Positions 46,984-56,227 of a DNA stretch of 64,000 bases are shown here, piece after piece. The stretch is taken from NCBI GenBank assembly GCA_001567185.1, contig LNFR01000110.1, positions 159,388 to 223,387 on the forward strand, read 5' to 3'. Position 1 is the first letter of the stretch. Every line of letters starts with the position of its first letter. Under the pieces are notes generated by a model. That model was not told where the DNA came from. It saw only the letters and a list, made by a program, of their open reading frames with translations, and did no database searches. The position numbers and the translations under genes were made by a program. Source of the stretch: Bacteroidetes bacterium OLB12. Lineage in GTDB: Bacteria; Bacteroidota; Bacteroidia; Cytophagales; Cyclobacteriaceae.

Positions 46984-48237
46984 ATGGTAGATACGGAGCG
47001 TCTTAATAATAAACCAGACATTGAACAGGAGGTAGTGCTTATTCGCAAGGCTGTAGATAATCCTGCTGAATTCAGTCCGCTGTATGACAAATACTTTAAG
47101 GAGATATTCAGGTATATTTTTAAACGTATGGGCGAAAAGGAACTTACAGCAGATCTTACCCAGCAGGTTTTTTTAAACGCGCTTACAAACCTGGGTAAGT
47201 ATCAATTCAGAGGTGCACCATTTGCTGCCTGGCTTTATAGAATTGCTTCCAACCAGTGTATGGATTACTTCCGCAAGAATAAGCGCATAAGGCATGTTTT
47301 GATTGATGAATCCGCATTGATTAATCTGGTGGATGAACTAACATCCGATCAAACTATTGAAGAATGGCATCAACGACTTCCGCAAATTCTGGAGTTGTTA
47401 ACCGAACCTGAATTGCAACTTATTGAATTAAGATTTTTTGAAGCAAGGCCTTTTAAAGAAGTAGCGGAAATACTGGATTTAACGGAAAACAATGCCAAGG
47501 TACGCACGTACAGAGTTCTTGATAAAATGAAAAAAATTATTTGTGCAGCAATGAAACAGAGGATACAAATTATGAAACAGTCAACTTTAACGGATGATGA
47601 AATAGAAGCCTACCAAGACTTCGATTCGTTGATCAAACAAGCTCATTCTACTTCCAATAAATGGGTTTATTATGCAGGAGGCGCTATTGCTATTACAGCC
47701 GTGGTTGTTTCAATCTGGTGGAAAGGCCAGCAAGAGATACCAACACTTTCAGATAAAGCAAATCAGGAGATTTTACCCAACACGCCAGTCGTAAATAAAC
47801 CCGAAAAAATCGTTTTAGCGGATTCTTTACTAGCTGTAGTACCGGAGAAAGGAGCTTTGCCAGAAAAGAAAACAGAGAAGGTTGATGACAAGGCTTCTGG
47901 CGAAAACAAATTAAAATTGGTTGGGTACAAGCAAGCCGAGCCAGCCGGTGGTTATGAAAGATTGTATAACTATTTTAATCAGGAGCTTCATTATCCGGAA
48001 AGTGCGCTGCGCGATTCTATACAAGGTGTGGTGGTAATTGACTTTGTAATAAATATTTTCGGGAAACCAGAACAGATTCGGATTCAACAATCGCTTGACA
48101 AAGCGTGCGATACGGAAGCAATACGGGTAATAGGAAATATGGAACCCTGGTTACCGGCTTCGTTAAATGGTAAACCGGTTTCGGCCCGGGTGTCAGTACC
48201 GCTAACATTCCAGTTACTTAAACCCATACAAGAATGA
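46984..48237 (+). CDS. ECF sigma factor apparently fused to a TonB-type membrane protein
   Basis: Residues about 28-190 are an ECF sigma factor: region 2 (YIFKRMGEKELTADLTQQVF, RGAPFAAWLYRIASNQCMDY) and region 4 (LLTEPELQLIELRFFEARPF, VAEILDLTENNAKVRTYR). From residue 190 on comes a different protein: MKQ..TLTDDEIEAYQDFDS, one helix (about 227-245), a Pro/Lys-rich linker and a TonB C-terminal domain (about 325-413; YPESALRDSIQGVVVIDFVI). The join lies on an A7 run (47530-47536). With six A's, sigma would end MKKLFVQQ-stop and the second protein would start at the ATG at 47551 in a 4-bp ATGA overlap. So the fusion may be an artefact. The next gene also starts with an ATGA overlap (48234). Confidence 0.8.
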   Translation: MVDTERLNNKPDIEQEVVLIRKAVDNPAEFSPLYDKYFKEIFRYIFKRMGEKELTADLTQQVFLNALTNLGKYQFRGAPFAAWLYRIASNQCMDYFRKNKRIRHVLIDESALINLVDELTSDQTIEEWHQRLPQILELLTEPELQLIELRFFEARPFKEVAEILDLTENNAKVRTYRVLDKMKKIICAAMKQRIQIMKQSTLTDDEIEAYQDFDSLIKQAHSTSNKWVYYAGGAIAITAVVVSIWWKGQQEIPTLSDKANQEILPNTPVVNKPEKIVLADSLLAVVPEKGALPEKKTEKVDDKASGENKLKLVGYKQAEPAGGYERLYNYFNQELHYPESALRDSIQGVVVIDFVINIFGKPEQIRIQQSLDKACDTEAIRVIGNMEPWLPASLNGKPVSARVSVPLTFQLLKPIQE

Positions 48238-50644
48238 AACGCATTATCATTTTCAGTTTATTGTGTTTGAGTGTTACACTCAAGGCACAACAGTTTAAGC
48301 AGCTTGCCAAAATTAAGCTAAATGAAAAATTGGAGATAGGTCAGGCGGCCTGGATTAACTTAAATAGCGACACGCTGCTTGATGTTGTGATAACCGGTAG
48401 AAATCAATCTGGTGATGTGAAAATTATTGCGCTCGAGAACGAGGCTGGCACAAATTTATTCGAAAGAATATCTTTTGTTGGGGAAATAGCTGACAGCAGA
48501 TTTGTTTTAATGGATTATAACAAGGATAACCAAATAGACTTGCTGACAGCTTCAGGCAACAAGGTTAAGAGATTTTTAAACCAGGGCGACTTTACCTTTG
48601 CTTCATCCGAGGTTAATTTGCCAACCCAGGTTCTGAATGCAATTACAGGTGACATGAATAACGATGGCGTTCCGGAACTAATAACCATTGAGAACGTTTT
48701 AGATAAGCCCCATGTACGAATTTACGAGCAAGTGGCTGACCAATATGAGTTGCGGGCTGATACTACCGGTATCTCAGTTACCGACTTCAAATTGTTTGAC
48801 CTGAATAAAGATAATTTTACGGACATTGTTCTTACGGGCATCAACCCAGATGGCCATCCCGTTACGCAACAATGGAATAATAGAGGTCAATTTCAATTTA
48901 CCAAAACTTCGCTAACAACACCTGTAAGCGGTAAGTTGTCGCTACTAGATTTTAATTTAGATGGCTATTTCGATTTATGGGCGATTGGATTAGATGAATC
49001 GGGAGATTCTGTACATGTAAAATGGTTGAATGAAGCGGGTGAATTAAAGTTCGCCCTCAAAACCGAGGGGATTGCCGCTACTAAATTATTCAGTGGAAAT
49101 TATGATGCGGATAACTTAGCAGATCAGTGGATTTTAGGAAGCCGGGGTAATCAAAAGATAAATCAAATCATTAGCGCAACCGATACAATTCAACTGGATA
49201 CCGCAGGTGTTGTTTTAATTGAGCCGGGAGATTTTGACCGCGATGGTAAACTGGACTTTTTACAAGTAATAGATTCGGCCGATGGCATATGGCTTAAGCT
49301 CTATAAAAATTTGCATGAAGTACTGAATCAACGACCATTGTTTCCTGCAGCAACATTTGGGATTTCCATTTTTAAAAGGACGTTTGTATTCTGGACTCCG
49401 GCAATGGATGATAATACGGCAAGTTCTTCTTTAACGTATGATGTTTGGCTGGGCGATTTATCAAAGTCAATATTTATGCCATCCTATAGCTTCTTAAATG
49501 GAAGGCGCTCAATTGTTGATCATGGCAATGCCGGCACAAACAATAGTAAAATTTATAACCAGGAAAGCAGCGGTCAAATTTATTATCATGTTCAAACAGT
49601 AGATGACACCTACAATGGCAGCTATACAGACATCATTTATGAGCCCGGTAATTGCCCAATAACCGGTCCTGTATTGGCTTGTGTTGATTTAAACCTTGAA
49701 ACGATACAGGCATGTAGCGGAAACGAGATTGTCTTGAATCTTGATAAAAATGCTTATTGGTTTTCTACCACGGGTAAGTTTTTAGGAGAATTTAGTTCAT
49801 ACGCATTTGTAGCTGACAAATCTGATACGATTTTTTCATTTGTTCCTCAAAGTTTAGACTGCGAGCAGCATAAGGTTTGGTTGATTGATGTAAATGATGG
49901 TGATGTATCAGAAACAAAAACCATCTATGCATGTAACGGTAGTACAATTAAACTTGGCATTGAACCTGGTTGGGATTCGATAAGGTGGTCAACTGATCCT
50001 ATCATCACTGATCTGGATTCAATTTCAGTAGTCATTACACAACCCCAGCTTATTCAGGTAGAGGCAAGTGCCGGTAGTTGCCGATTGAATAGTTCATTTC
50101 AAATAGAATTGAGTAAACCCGAGCTGAGTATTGGAACAACACACTTTAATATTCAACAAGGCGAATCAGTTCAGTTTGATGTAACCACCAATGCAACCGT
50201 TATACAATGGATTCCAGCCACCGGGTTATCGGATGTTACAATCCCGAATCCAATTGCAAATCCGGTAAAAACCACTCAATATGTTATTGAAGTAGCGGAT
50301 TCGATTGGGTGCAAAACCACAGGGAGTATATTGGTAGAAGTACGAGAAACCGGCTTTATCCCCGATTTGTTTACGCCCAACAGCATGGTAATAACGATGT
50401 ACTATTGGTATACGGGTTGGCACATGCATCATCCTTTCGGTTTAGAATTTTTAACCGCGAAGGCTCGATTGTCTACCAAACCGATAATGTAACGGATGCC
50501 ATTGCCTCTGGTTGGAATGGAAGCACCAATGGAAGCGCCCAACCGCCTGGTATGTATTTCTGGCGTGTAGAGGGGGTGCTACCATCGGGCGAGCCGGTAT
50601 TACTGAATGGGAACAGAAATGGTTCTGTATTTTTAATGCGATAA
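48234..50644 (+). CDS. Secreted FG-GAP/VCBS repeat protein with gliding-motility (T9SS) C-terminal domain, one frameshift
   Basis: About 803 residues with a signal peptide (MKRIIIFSLLCLSVTLKAQQ). FG-GAP/VCBS-type calcium-binding repeats are visible (GDMNNDGVPELITI, FDLNKDNFTDIVLTG, LDFNLDGYFDLWAIG, GDFDRDGKLDFLQV), suggesting a beta-propeller. Ig-like segments follow. A G is missing at 50384; correcting it gives TPNSDGNNDVLLVYGLAHAS, then FRFRIFNREGSIVY and a closing GMYFWRVEG, the gliding-motility-associated C-terminal domain that directs type IX secretion (type B). It overlaps the ECF/TonB gene by 4 bp and precedes a PorP/SprF gene, a standard pairing. Confidence 0.87.
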
Positions 50645-50648
50645 CTGC

Positions 50649-52182
50649 GTGGTTCGGATTATTGTTTTGTTGGTACTTCTTACTTCTGGGGGAACAACTT
50701 ACGCGCAGTATTTTCAATACTCACAATATAATTTTACCGGCCTACGTGTAAACCCGGCACTAGCAGGTAACACAAACTATGCAGAAGCAACTTTCTTGCA
50801 CCGAACACAGAATACGGGTGGTGATTTTAGAATTCAGAGTGATTTCCTCTCGGGATCTTATCCACTACTGCATCCAAGTACTGGTAAACCTTGGTCGGGC
50901 CTGGGAATTTTGTTACATAGCGATCGAACCGCTGCAGTATTTCAGGTGCAGGAAGCAGCGTTAAGTTATGCAGTTCACTTATCGGTAGGCCATCTTCAAA
51001 CACTTTCATTTGGAACATCTGTTTTGTTTCAAAACAGATCGGTAAAACTAGATGGTTTTACAACGGGGTCTCAATATGTCCCCGATCGAGGTTTTGATAG
51101 GTTTACTTTTTCAGGAGAAAATTTTTCTCAATTCAGAGGGAATCATCTAACATTTAGCATGGGTCTTCAATGGCAACAACTTAACCGAAAAGGTATGCCC
51201 TTACATTATTTCGGTATTTCCATTTTCGATATCAACAAACCAGTTAGCTCATTTACAGATGTGCAGTACCAAACCCCGATTACTACGGTAGCAAACGCAG
51301 GGTTCAGGTTATTTACAGCCAATAACTTGAGTATCGCTCCGGAGGCACTTATCACGTTTTCGGCTAATAAAGTATTTACAAATTTTGGCGCACGCTTTCA
51401 ATGGGAGCTGAATGATGACCCGCGCACAGTTGGCGATCGGGTTGATGTGATAACAAAGTTTATTCCAGGGCGATCGGGTATCCTGGGTATTCAATTACAC
51501 CGCAAAACAATTTCCTTAGGTGCATCTTATGATTTTCCCGTGTTTGGTAATAATCCCTCCAATCAGGAGGCTGTGGAAATAGGGCTTCAACTTCGCAAGC
51601 CTGTAAAAACACGCAATCAGAAAATGCGGGAAAAGCGATTAGAGGAAATAGCAAGGAAAAAAGCAGAGAGAAAAGTGATCACAAAAACGACTGCTACTGC
51701 GATCGATTCAATCAACACCGTTGTTACTCCTGTTGATCCAACCAGCCAATCAACCCCTAGTAGGGATTCAGTGAACCTCCACAATGCCCAACCCGCTGTA
51801 AATGTTGGACCATTTGCCCAGCAGCCTATGGTTGTTGAAAGAAAAGTGCTGCACTTTAATTTCGAATTTAACTCAGCCGATCTGGATGAACGAAATTCAA
51901 GTAGATTTTTTTGAAAAAATCTTTCTCAAACACTTCATCAAAACGAGTTATTGAGTCTAATAATCGAAGGCCATACGGATAATGTCGGCAGCGATAAATT
52001 TAACCTGCGCTTATCGCAAAGAAGGGCAGATGCTGTAAAGCATCAGTTAATAAAAGGCCGGGATAAATCCCAACCGCATTAAAAGCGAAGGAAAGGGAAT
52101 GCGCGAACCACTAAATGAAAACCTGACGGATGCGCAGCGTGCTGACAATCGCAGGGTTGTATTAACGCTCGTTCAGGAGTAG
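50649..52182 (+). CDS. PorP/SprF-type protein with C-terminal OmpA domain, interrupted
   Basis: The N-terminal 300 residues are a PorP/SprF membrane protein (signal peptide from the GTG at 50649; [20 protein letters not shown], then [29 protein letters not shown]-like [10 protein letters not shown]). A charged linker follows, then an OmpA peptidoglycan-binding domain ([65 protein letters not shown]). The frame meets an in-frame TGA at 51912-51914 and an extra G near 52055. Both corrected, about 511 residues end at 52182. It would anchor T9SS substrates such as its upstream neighbour at the cell surface. Confidence 0.82.
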
Positions 52183-52187
52183 AAAGC

Positions 52188-52345
52188 TTACGCCTTAAAT
52201 CGCAGCTTAAAATACAATAACGATGAAGCCAACAATAATGTAAGCATGTTGGCCACTATTACCGGTATGTCTTGAATGATGATTCCATAATTGAAAACCA
52301 ATTAGGAAAAAGCAAATGCAACCATTTAATAAAAGCCGAAGCATC
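52188..52345 (-). pseudogene. Remnant of a SemiSWEET-type sugar transporter
   Basis: On the minus strand the C-terminal part reads NYGIIIQDIPVIVANMLTLL, then LASSLLYFKLRFKA and a stop at 52188, very like the second and third helices of SemiSWEET proteins (about 85 residues). The first helix region (GCICFFLIGFQLW) is in another frame and the N-terminal 30 or so residues are missing. It abuts the DUF1801 pseudogene. Treated as a truncated, non-functional remnant. Confidence 0.5.
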
Positions 52346-52746
52346 ATTTTAACCGGGTCAGTTTGCCTTTTCGTTTTACAATATTTTTATAATCCCACTA
52401 AATATCTCGTGCTTTGGTAAGCCAGCGTTTCAAATCTTTGGTGTTGATTTGATCGGCAGTTGTATAAAAAATGGAAGCGTCTTTGAATTTTTGCCTACAA
52501 GACTTAAACCTTCTTCTTGAAAGTCGGCTCCACTCCAAAACATTAAACGCACACCAGCCTTTTGTTTGCTGTAACCGGTTATGGGGTTGCCATCCAGAAA
52601 CCAAACCGGGTGTGCATGCCAGATTTTGTTTTCTGCTTCAGGCAGTATTTAGAAATTTCATGCGCCAATACTTCACAGATAACTCTGTCTTCCGCTTCTT
52701 TCGTTTGATTGTAGTCCAAAATTTCTTGTGTAATCTTGGTTGCCAT
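52344..52746 (-). pseudogene. DUF1801 (iron-chaperone-like) pseudogene
   Basis: From the ATG complementary to 52744-52746 it reads MATKITQEILDYNQTKEAED, then after a missing base ISKYLPEAENKIWHAHPVWF, LDGNPITGYSKQKAGVRLMF and WSGADFQEEGL, then after another shift KFKDASIFYTTADQINTKDL and KRWLTKARDI, and then an in-frame TAG (complement of 52398-52400) where the family has Gln, continuing WDYKNIVKRKGKL to 52344. Two frameshifts plus a nonsense codon make decay more likely than sequencing error, though a poor-quality stretch is not excluded. The family has about 130 residues and unknown function. Confidence 0.75.
52620..52656. repeat. Second copy of the 38-bp repeat at 46698
   Basis: Identical to 46698-46735 except for one missing G. 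It lies within the DUF1801 pseudogene; the missing G is where its frame breaks, and the other copy has the correct reading. Confidence 0.7.
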
Positions 52747-52753
52747 AGGTAAA

Positions 52754-53252
52754 TGCATTTGGTGAAGGCAGCAGCGAAGAAGTTCAAAAAGCAATGATTG
52801 ATTCCATGCAACGGTTGGGTGAATATGCTGCCCCGCTAAATTTGAATGTGTTGATTGAGAACCATGGTTTATTTAGCAGCAATGGTAAGTGGGTGGCGGA
52901 GGTAATCAAACAATCAGGCAAAGTTAACTGTGGTACGCTTCCGGATTTTGGTAATTGGTGCCTGAGTGCCAAGTGGGGGACTACTCAAATAGAGTGTGCC
53001 CAGGTATATGATCGTTACCAAGGTGTAGCAGACTTATTACCTTTTGCGAAAGGCGTAAGTGCAAAGTCGTATGCATTTGATGCCAATGGAGATGAAACCC
53101 GAATTGATTACCACCGTTTGCTTAAACAGGTAAAAGAAGCAGACTTTACAGGGTATGTGGGGATCGAGTTTGAAGGCTTTGATATGGCCGAACCGGACGG
53201 TATCCGCGCAACACAAAAATTATTGGAACGGTGTTGGGAGCAGTCGGTATAA
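52754..53252 (+). pseudogene. C-terminal half of a sugar phosphate isomerase/epimerase (TIM barrel)
   Basis: The open stretch begins VNAFGEGSSEEVQKAMIDSM immediately after a TAG and runs QRLGEYAAPLNLNVLIENHG, GKVNCGTLPDFGNWCLSAKW, FAKGVSAKSYAFD and YVGIEFEGFDM to a stop at 53252. These are the second-half metal-site motifs of xylose-isomerase-like TIM-barrel enzymes. The first half (about 150 residues) is missing: the homology stops exactly where the DUF1801 pseudogene begins on the other strand. It may still be translated from the ATG at 52794, but a half barrel is not expected to work. Confidence 0.72.
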
Positions 53253-53300
53253 ATTAAAAGTTTCAACCCAACAGGATAGACGAAAATTCATAGGAGTACA

Positions 53301-53870
53301 TTACACCGGAAATACATTTCCCTTAAAAATCTTTACAGCAATAGCCAACAGAATTACTCCAAAAACTCTGCGCAATACCGCAAACCCCGATTTGCCAATA
53401 ACACGTTCTAACCAGGAGGCTGATCGCAACACCAGGTAAACAAAAATCAGGTTTACTAAAATACCAATCAGCACGTCAGTTTCTTCATAGACGGCCCGCA
53501 GCGAAATAATGGTAGTCAGCGTTCCGGCTCCGGCAATCAGCGGAAATGCAAGCGGCACCACCGAGCCTGTGCCTTTGGCATCGGGGTCGTCTTTAATTAA
53601 TGTAATGCCTAAGAGCATCTCCATGGCAACAATAAAAATTACAATAGCCCCGGCTACTGCAAACGAGGCTACATCCAACCCAAAAAGATTTAAGATAGAC
53701 TGGCCCAGGTACAGGAACCCAACCATCAGCACAGCAGAAATCAGGGTTGCCTTTTCGGCATAAATCCGGCCTTCTCTTTTTTTAATCTGCAGAATAAAGG
53801 GTACCGATCCGATAATATCAATTACCGAAAATAAAATGAGCGATACTGAAAAAATATCACGAAGGTTCAT
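53301..53870 (-). CDS. MarC-family membrane protein
   Basis: A 189-residue MarC/YchE family protein with six helices. Family segments are LFSVIDIIGSVPFILQI at the start, VAGAIVIFIVAMEMLLGI, and PLAFPLIAGAGTLTTIISL. The family is widespread; despite the name, a role in antibiotic resistance has not held up, and the transported substrate is unknown. Confidence 0.92.
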   Translation of the reverse strand: MNLRDIFSVSLILFSVIDIIGSVPFILQIKKREGRIYAEKATLISAVLMVGFLYLGQSILNLFGLDVASFAVAGAIVIFIVAMEMLLGITLIKDDPDAKGTGSVVPLAFPLIAGAGTLTTIISLRAVYEETDVLIGILVNLIFVYLVLRSASWLERVIGKSGFAVLRRVFGVILLAIAVKIFKGNVFPV

Positions 53871-53942
53871 ACATGCAAGCTGAATGCAAAGATAATAAAT
53901 TTAAAAGGCGAGCGAGTTGCTGCTTGTTGTATCTTGCCTGAA

Positions 53943-54440
53943 ATGAAGCGACAAACAATTTTATTCTGGTTATTTACCGCAGCTACAATGGGCTGGATGT
54001 TGCTAATGCGGCCGGTAACACCTCCCGATATTGTTAAGTTCGAATTTATCCGAACAGTAGGTGCGGCCTCTGGCATGCTGGCCGCGTGGGGTGAAGCCGG
54101 AATTGAAAAGGTACGGTTAAGCCTTTACCTCGATTTTGTTTTTTTGATTTTGTATTGTCAAACCATCAGTTTAGGATGCCGGCTGGTAGCTTCTCTTAAT
54201 GCGGGTGTATTTGCTAACGCGGGCCTATTGTTTTCAAGATTAATCTGGATAGCAGGTGCTTGCGACCTTGTAGAAAACATAGCCTTGTTGTTAACACTAC
54301 AAAAAGTGAATGGTACACTTTTGGAATTAGCATTCTGGATGGCCGGTATAAAATTCGTATGGGTAGGAATTACAATTTTATTCGTGATGGTGGGTGCAGG
54401 TGCAGGAGTAAGCAGGGTTTTCCTAACGGGGCGACCCTGA
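53943..54440 (+). CDS. Four-helix membrane protein of unknown function
   Basis: From the ATG at 53943 (MKRQTILFWLFTAATMGW) 165 residues with about four transmembrane helices (LDFVFLILYCQTISLGC, GLLFSRLIWIAGACDLVENI, LAFWMAGIKFVWVGITILFV). It contains no motif that I recognise. It is divergent from marC across a 72-bp spacer, so the two may share a control region. Confidence 0.7.
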   Translation: MKRQTILFWLFTAATMGWMLLMRPVTPPDIVKFEFIRTVGAASGMLAAWGEAGIEKVRLSLYLDFVFLILYCQTISLGCRLVASLNAGVFANAGLLFSRLIWIAGACDLVENIALLLTLQKVNGTLLELAFWMAGIKFVWVGITILFVMVGAGAGVSRVFLTGRP

Positions 54441-54652
54441 GTTTATTCTAAACAAGAATGCCATGCATCATAGATTTTGAAATGCTGAGTACAGCATACA
54501 ATTGTTAGGTATTCCTGTTAAAAAACCTTCTTTCATTTGTTTCGTTAAAAGGGCCAATGAAAAGAATCTTGGTCAGTCCCTATTTTTTTGATATTTGTGG
54601 CGATTATAGCGGTATATTAAAATAAAATAGCAGATTTGCACGCGATTTTAAG

Positions 54653-55000
54653 ATGAAACAGCGCAGCACCCTATACTGGATACAGCCCCTGCTGATTGTT
54701 TTTTGCTTTCAGATATTAGCGGGCCCGTTGCTTTTTTCTCCGGTAGCCGCATCGCCACATCAAAAGGAAATTCAAATTGATAATGAGCACCCCAATGTGC
54801 AGTTGTCCACTTCGCTATTCGAGAAAACAGAAAATGAAAGCGGAGGGCGTTATAAATTTTTTGCAGTAGAGATTTTCGATTTTTCTGTAGCCCATGTTAA
54901 TCGTGTTTCGGCTTCGCAGGAAATTCCTTTTCTGCAATCCATTTCTCCTCACTTATCCGAACTTCCACTGTTCGATTTTTACTGTACGTATCGAATCTGA
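54653..55000 (+). CDS. Small exported protein upstream of the RND efflux operon
   Basis: A 115-residue protein with an N-terminal hydrophobic segment (WIQPLLIVFCFQILAGPLLF) that is either a signal peptide or an anchor. The remainder is polar (HQKEIQIDNEHPNVQLST) and ends with an aromatic C-terminus. I do not recognise it. It lies 131 bp before the membrane fusion protein gene, separated by a hairpin at 55032-55057. It may be a co-regulated accessory of the pump (inference). Confidence 0.55.
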   Translation: MKQRSTLYWIQPLLIVFCFQILAGPLLFSPVAASPHQKEIQIDNEHPNVQLSTSLFEKTENESGGRYKFFAVEIFDFSVAHVNRVSASQEIPFLQSISPHLSELPLFDFYCTYRI

Positions 55001-55031
55001 TTCCCCTTCCTTAACTGATATTTTCAGTTTT

Positions 55032-55057
55032 AATCACCGGCATTATTTGCGGTGATT
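55032..55057 (+). terminator. Hairpin between small exported protein and RND operon
   Basis: Perfect 8-bp arms AATCACCG / CGGTGATT with a 10-base loop, 32 bp after the stop at 55000. T-rich sequence follows only loosely, so it may be an attenuator and not a full terminator. Confidence 0.55.
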
Positions 55058-55131
55058 TCGGTTTCTAATTTATTCAATACGTAGCCTGTTGTTTCAAATA
55101 AGGCAACACGCACTTCAAAAAAGAAAATTCT

Positions 55132-56214
55132 ATGAAGGGGATTTCAATTCTTCTGGTTTCGTTAGCTGTATTATTTGCCGGTTGCGCGCATTCTGATCAC
55201 GCGGATCATCAGGAAGGCAAGTTTGTGGTAACGAATCCAATTAAAAAAGACACGGTTGTTTATAAGGAATATGTTTGCCAGATACGCTCCATTCAACACA
55301 TTGAGTTACGGGCACTTGAAAAAGGATATGTACAACATATTTATGTAGATGAAGGCCAGTTTGTTAAAAAAGGACAACTGATGTTTCAGCTAATGCCCAT
55401 GATTTATCAGGCTGAATTGCAAAAAGCGCAAGCCGAAGTAAACTTTGCTGAAATCGAATACCGGAATACGCTTAGCCTGGCCGATAGCAGCATTGTTTCG
55501 CCCAACGAGCTGGCGCTGTCAAAGGCCAACCTGGATAAAGCAAAAGCAGCTTTGGTGCTGGCAGAAACACACTATGGATTTACAAAAATCAATGCTCCCT
55601 TCGATGGGATAATGGATCGGTTTCAGGTTCGTATTGGAAGTTTGGTAGATGAAGGCGAACTGCTCTCTACCCTTTCAGATAACCGCAATCTTTGGGTATA
55701 TTTTAATATGCCCGAGGCCGAGTACCTGGACTATGTAACACGCAAAAAGCTGGATGGAACCGAGGAAGTAAAACTACTGATGGCCAATAATCAACTTTTT
55801 AAACATGTCGGAAAAGTTGAAACCGTAGTGGCTGACTTCAACAACGAAACCGGAAACATTGCCTTTCGTGCAACCTTTCCAAACCCTGATGGAATTTTAC
55901 GCCACGGTGAAACCGGAAACATTCTCATGCCTGTTCCGCTAAAAGATGCTCTGCTGATTCCGCAAAAAGCAACATTCGAAATTCTAGATAAAAAATTTGT
56001 ATATGTGGTGGACGAGAACAACGTGGTAAAGTCGCGCGAAATAGTTACCGGCACAGAAATGCCGCACGTGTATGTAGTAACGCACGGGCTTAGCGAAGGC
56101 GAGAAAATTCTGGTGGATGGTATCCGCAAGGTAAAGAACAACCAGAAAATCGATTTCGATTTAGTGCAACAACCCAGGATACTGGCCGAATTAAGAAACC
56201 TTCACGCGGAGTAA
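55132..56214 (+). CDS. RND efflux periplasmic adaptor (membrane fusion protein)
   Basis: A 360-residue lipoprotein (lipobox LFAGCAHS) of the HlyD/AcrA family. The lipoyl half-motifs (IELRALEKGYVQHIYVDEGQ; TKINAPFDGIMDRFQVRIG) flank a coiled-coil hairpin (QKAQAEVNFAEIEYRNTLSL; ELALSKANLDKAKAALVLAE). Beta-barrel and membrane-proximal domains follow. A short His-rich stretch after the lipobox (HSDHADHQEG) is notable. It links the RND pump in the inner membrane to the TolC-like channel encoded by the next two genes. Confidence 0.94.
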   Translation: MKGISILLVSLAVLFAGCAHSDHADHQEGKFVVTNPIKKDTVVYKEYVCQIRSIQHIELRALEKGYVQHIYVDEGQFVKKGQLMFQLMPMIYQAELQKAQAEVNFAEIEYRNTLSLADSSIVSPNELALSKANLDKAKAALVLAETHYGFTKINAPFDGIMDRFQVRIGSLVDEGELLSTLSDNRNLWVYFNMPEAEYLDYVTRKKLDGTEEVKLLMANNQLFKHVGKVETVVADFNNETGNIAFRATFPNPDGILRHGETGNILMPVPLKDALLIPQKATFEILDKKFVYVVDENNVVKSREIVTGTEMPHVYVVTHGLSEGEKILVDGIRKVKNNQKIDFDLVQQPRILAELRNLHAE

Positions 56215-56227
56215 AAAACCCAACACT

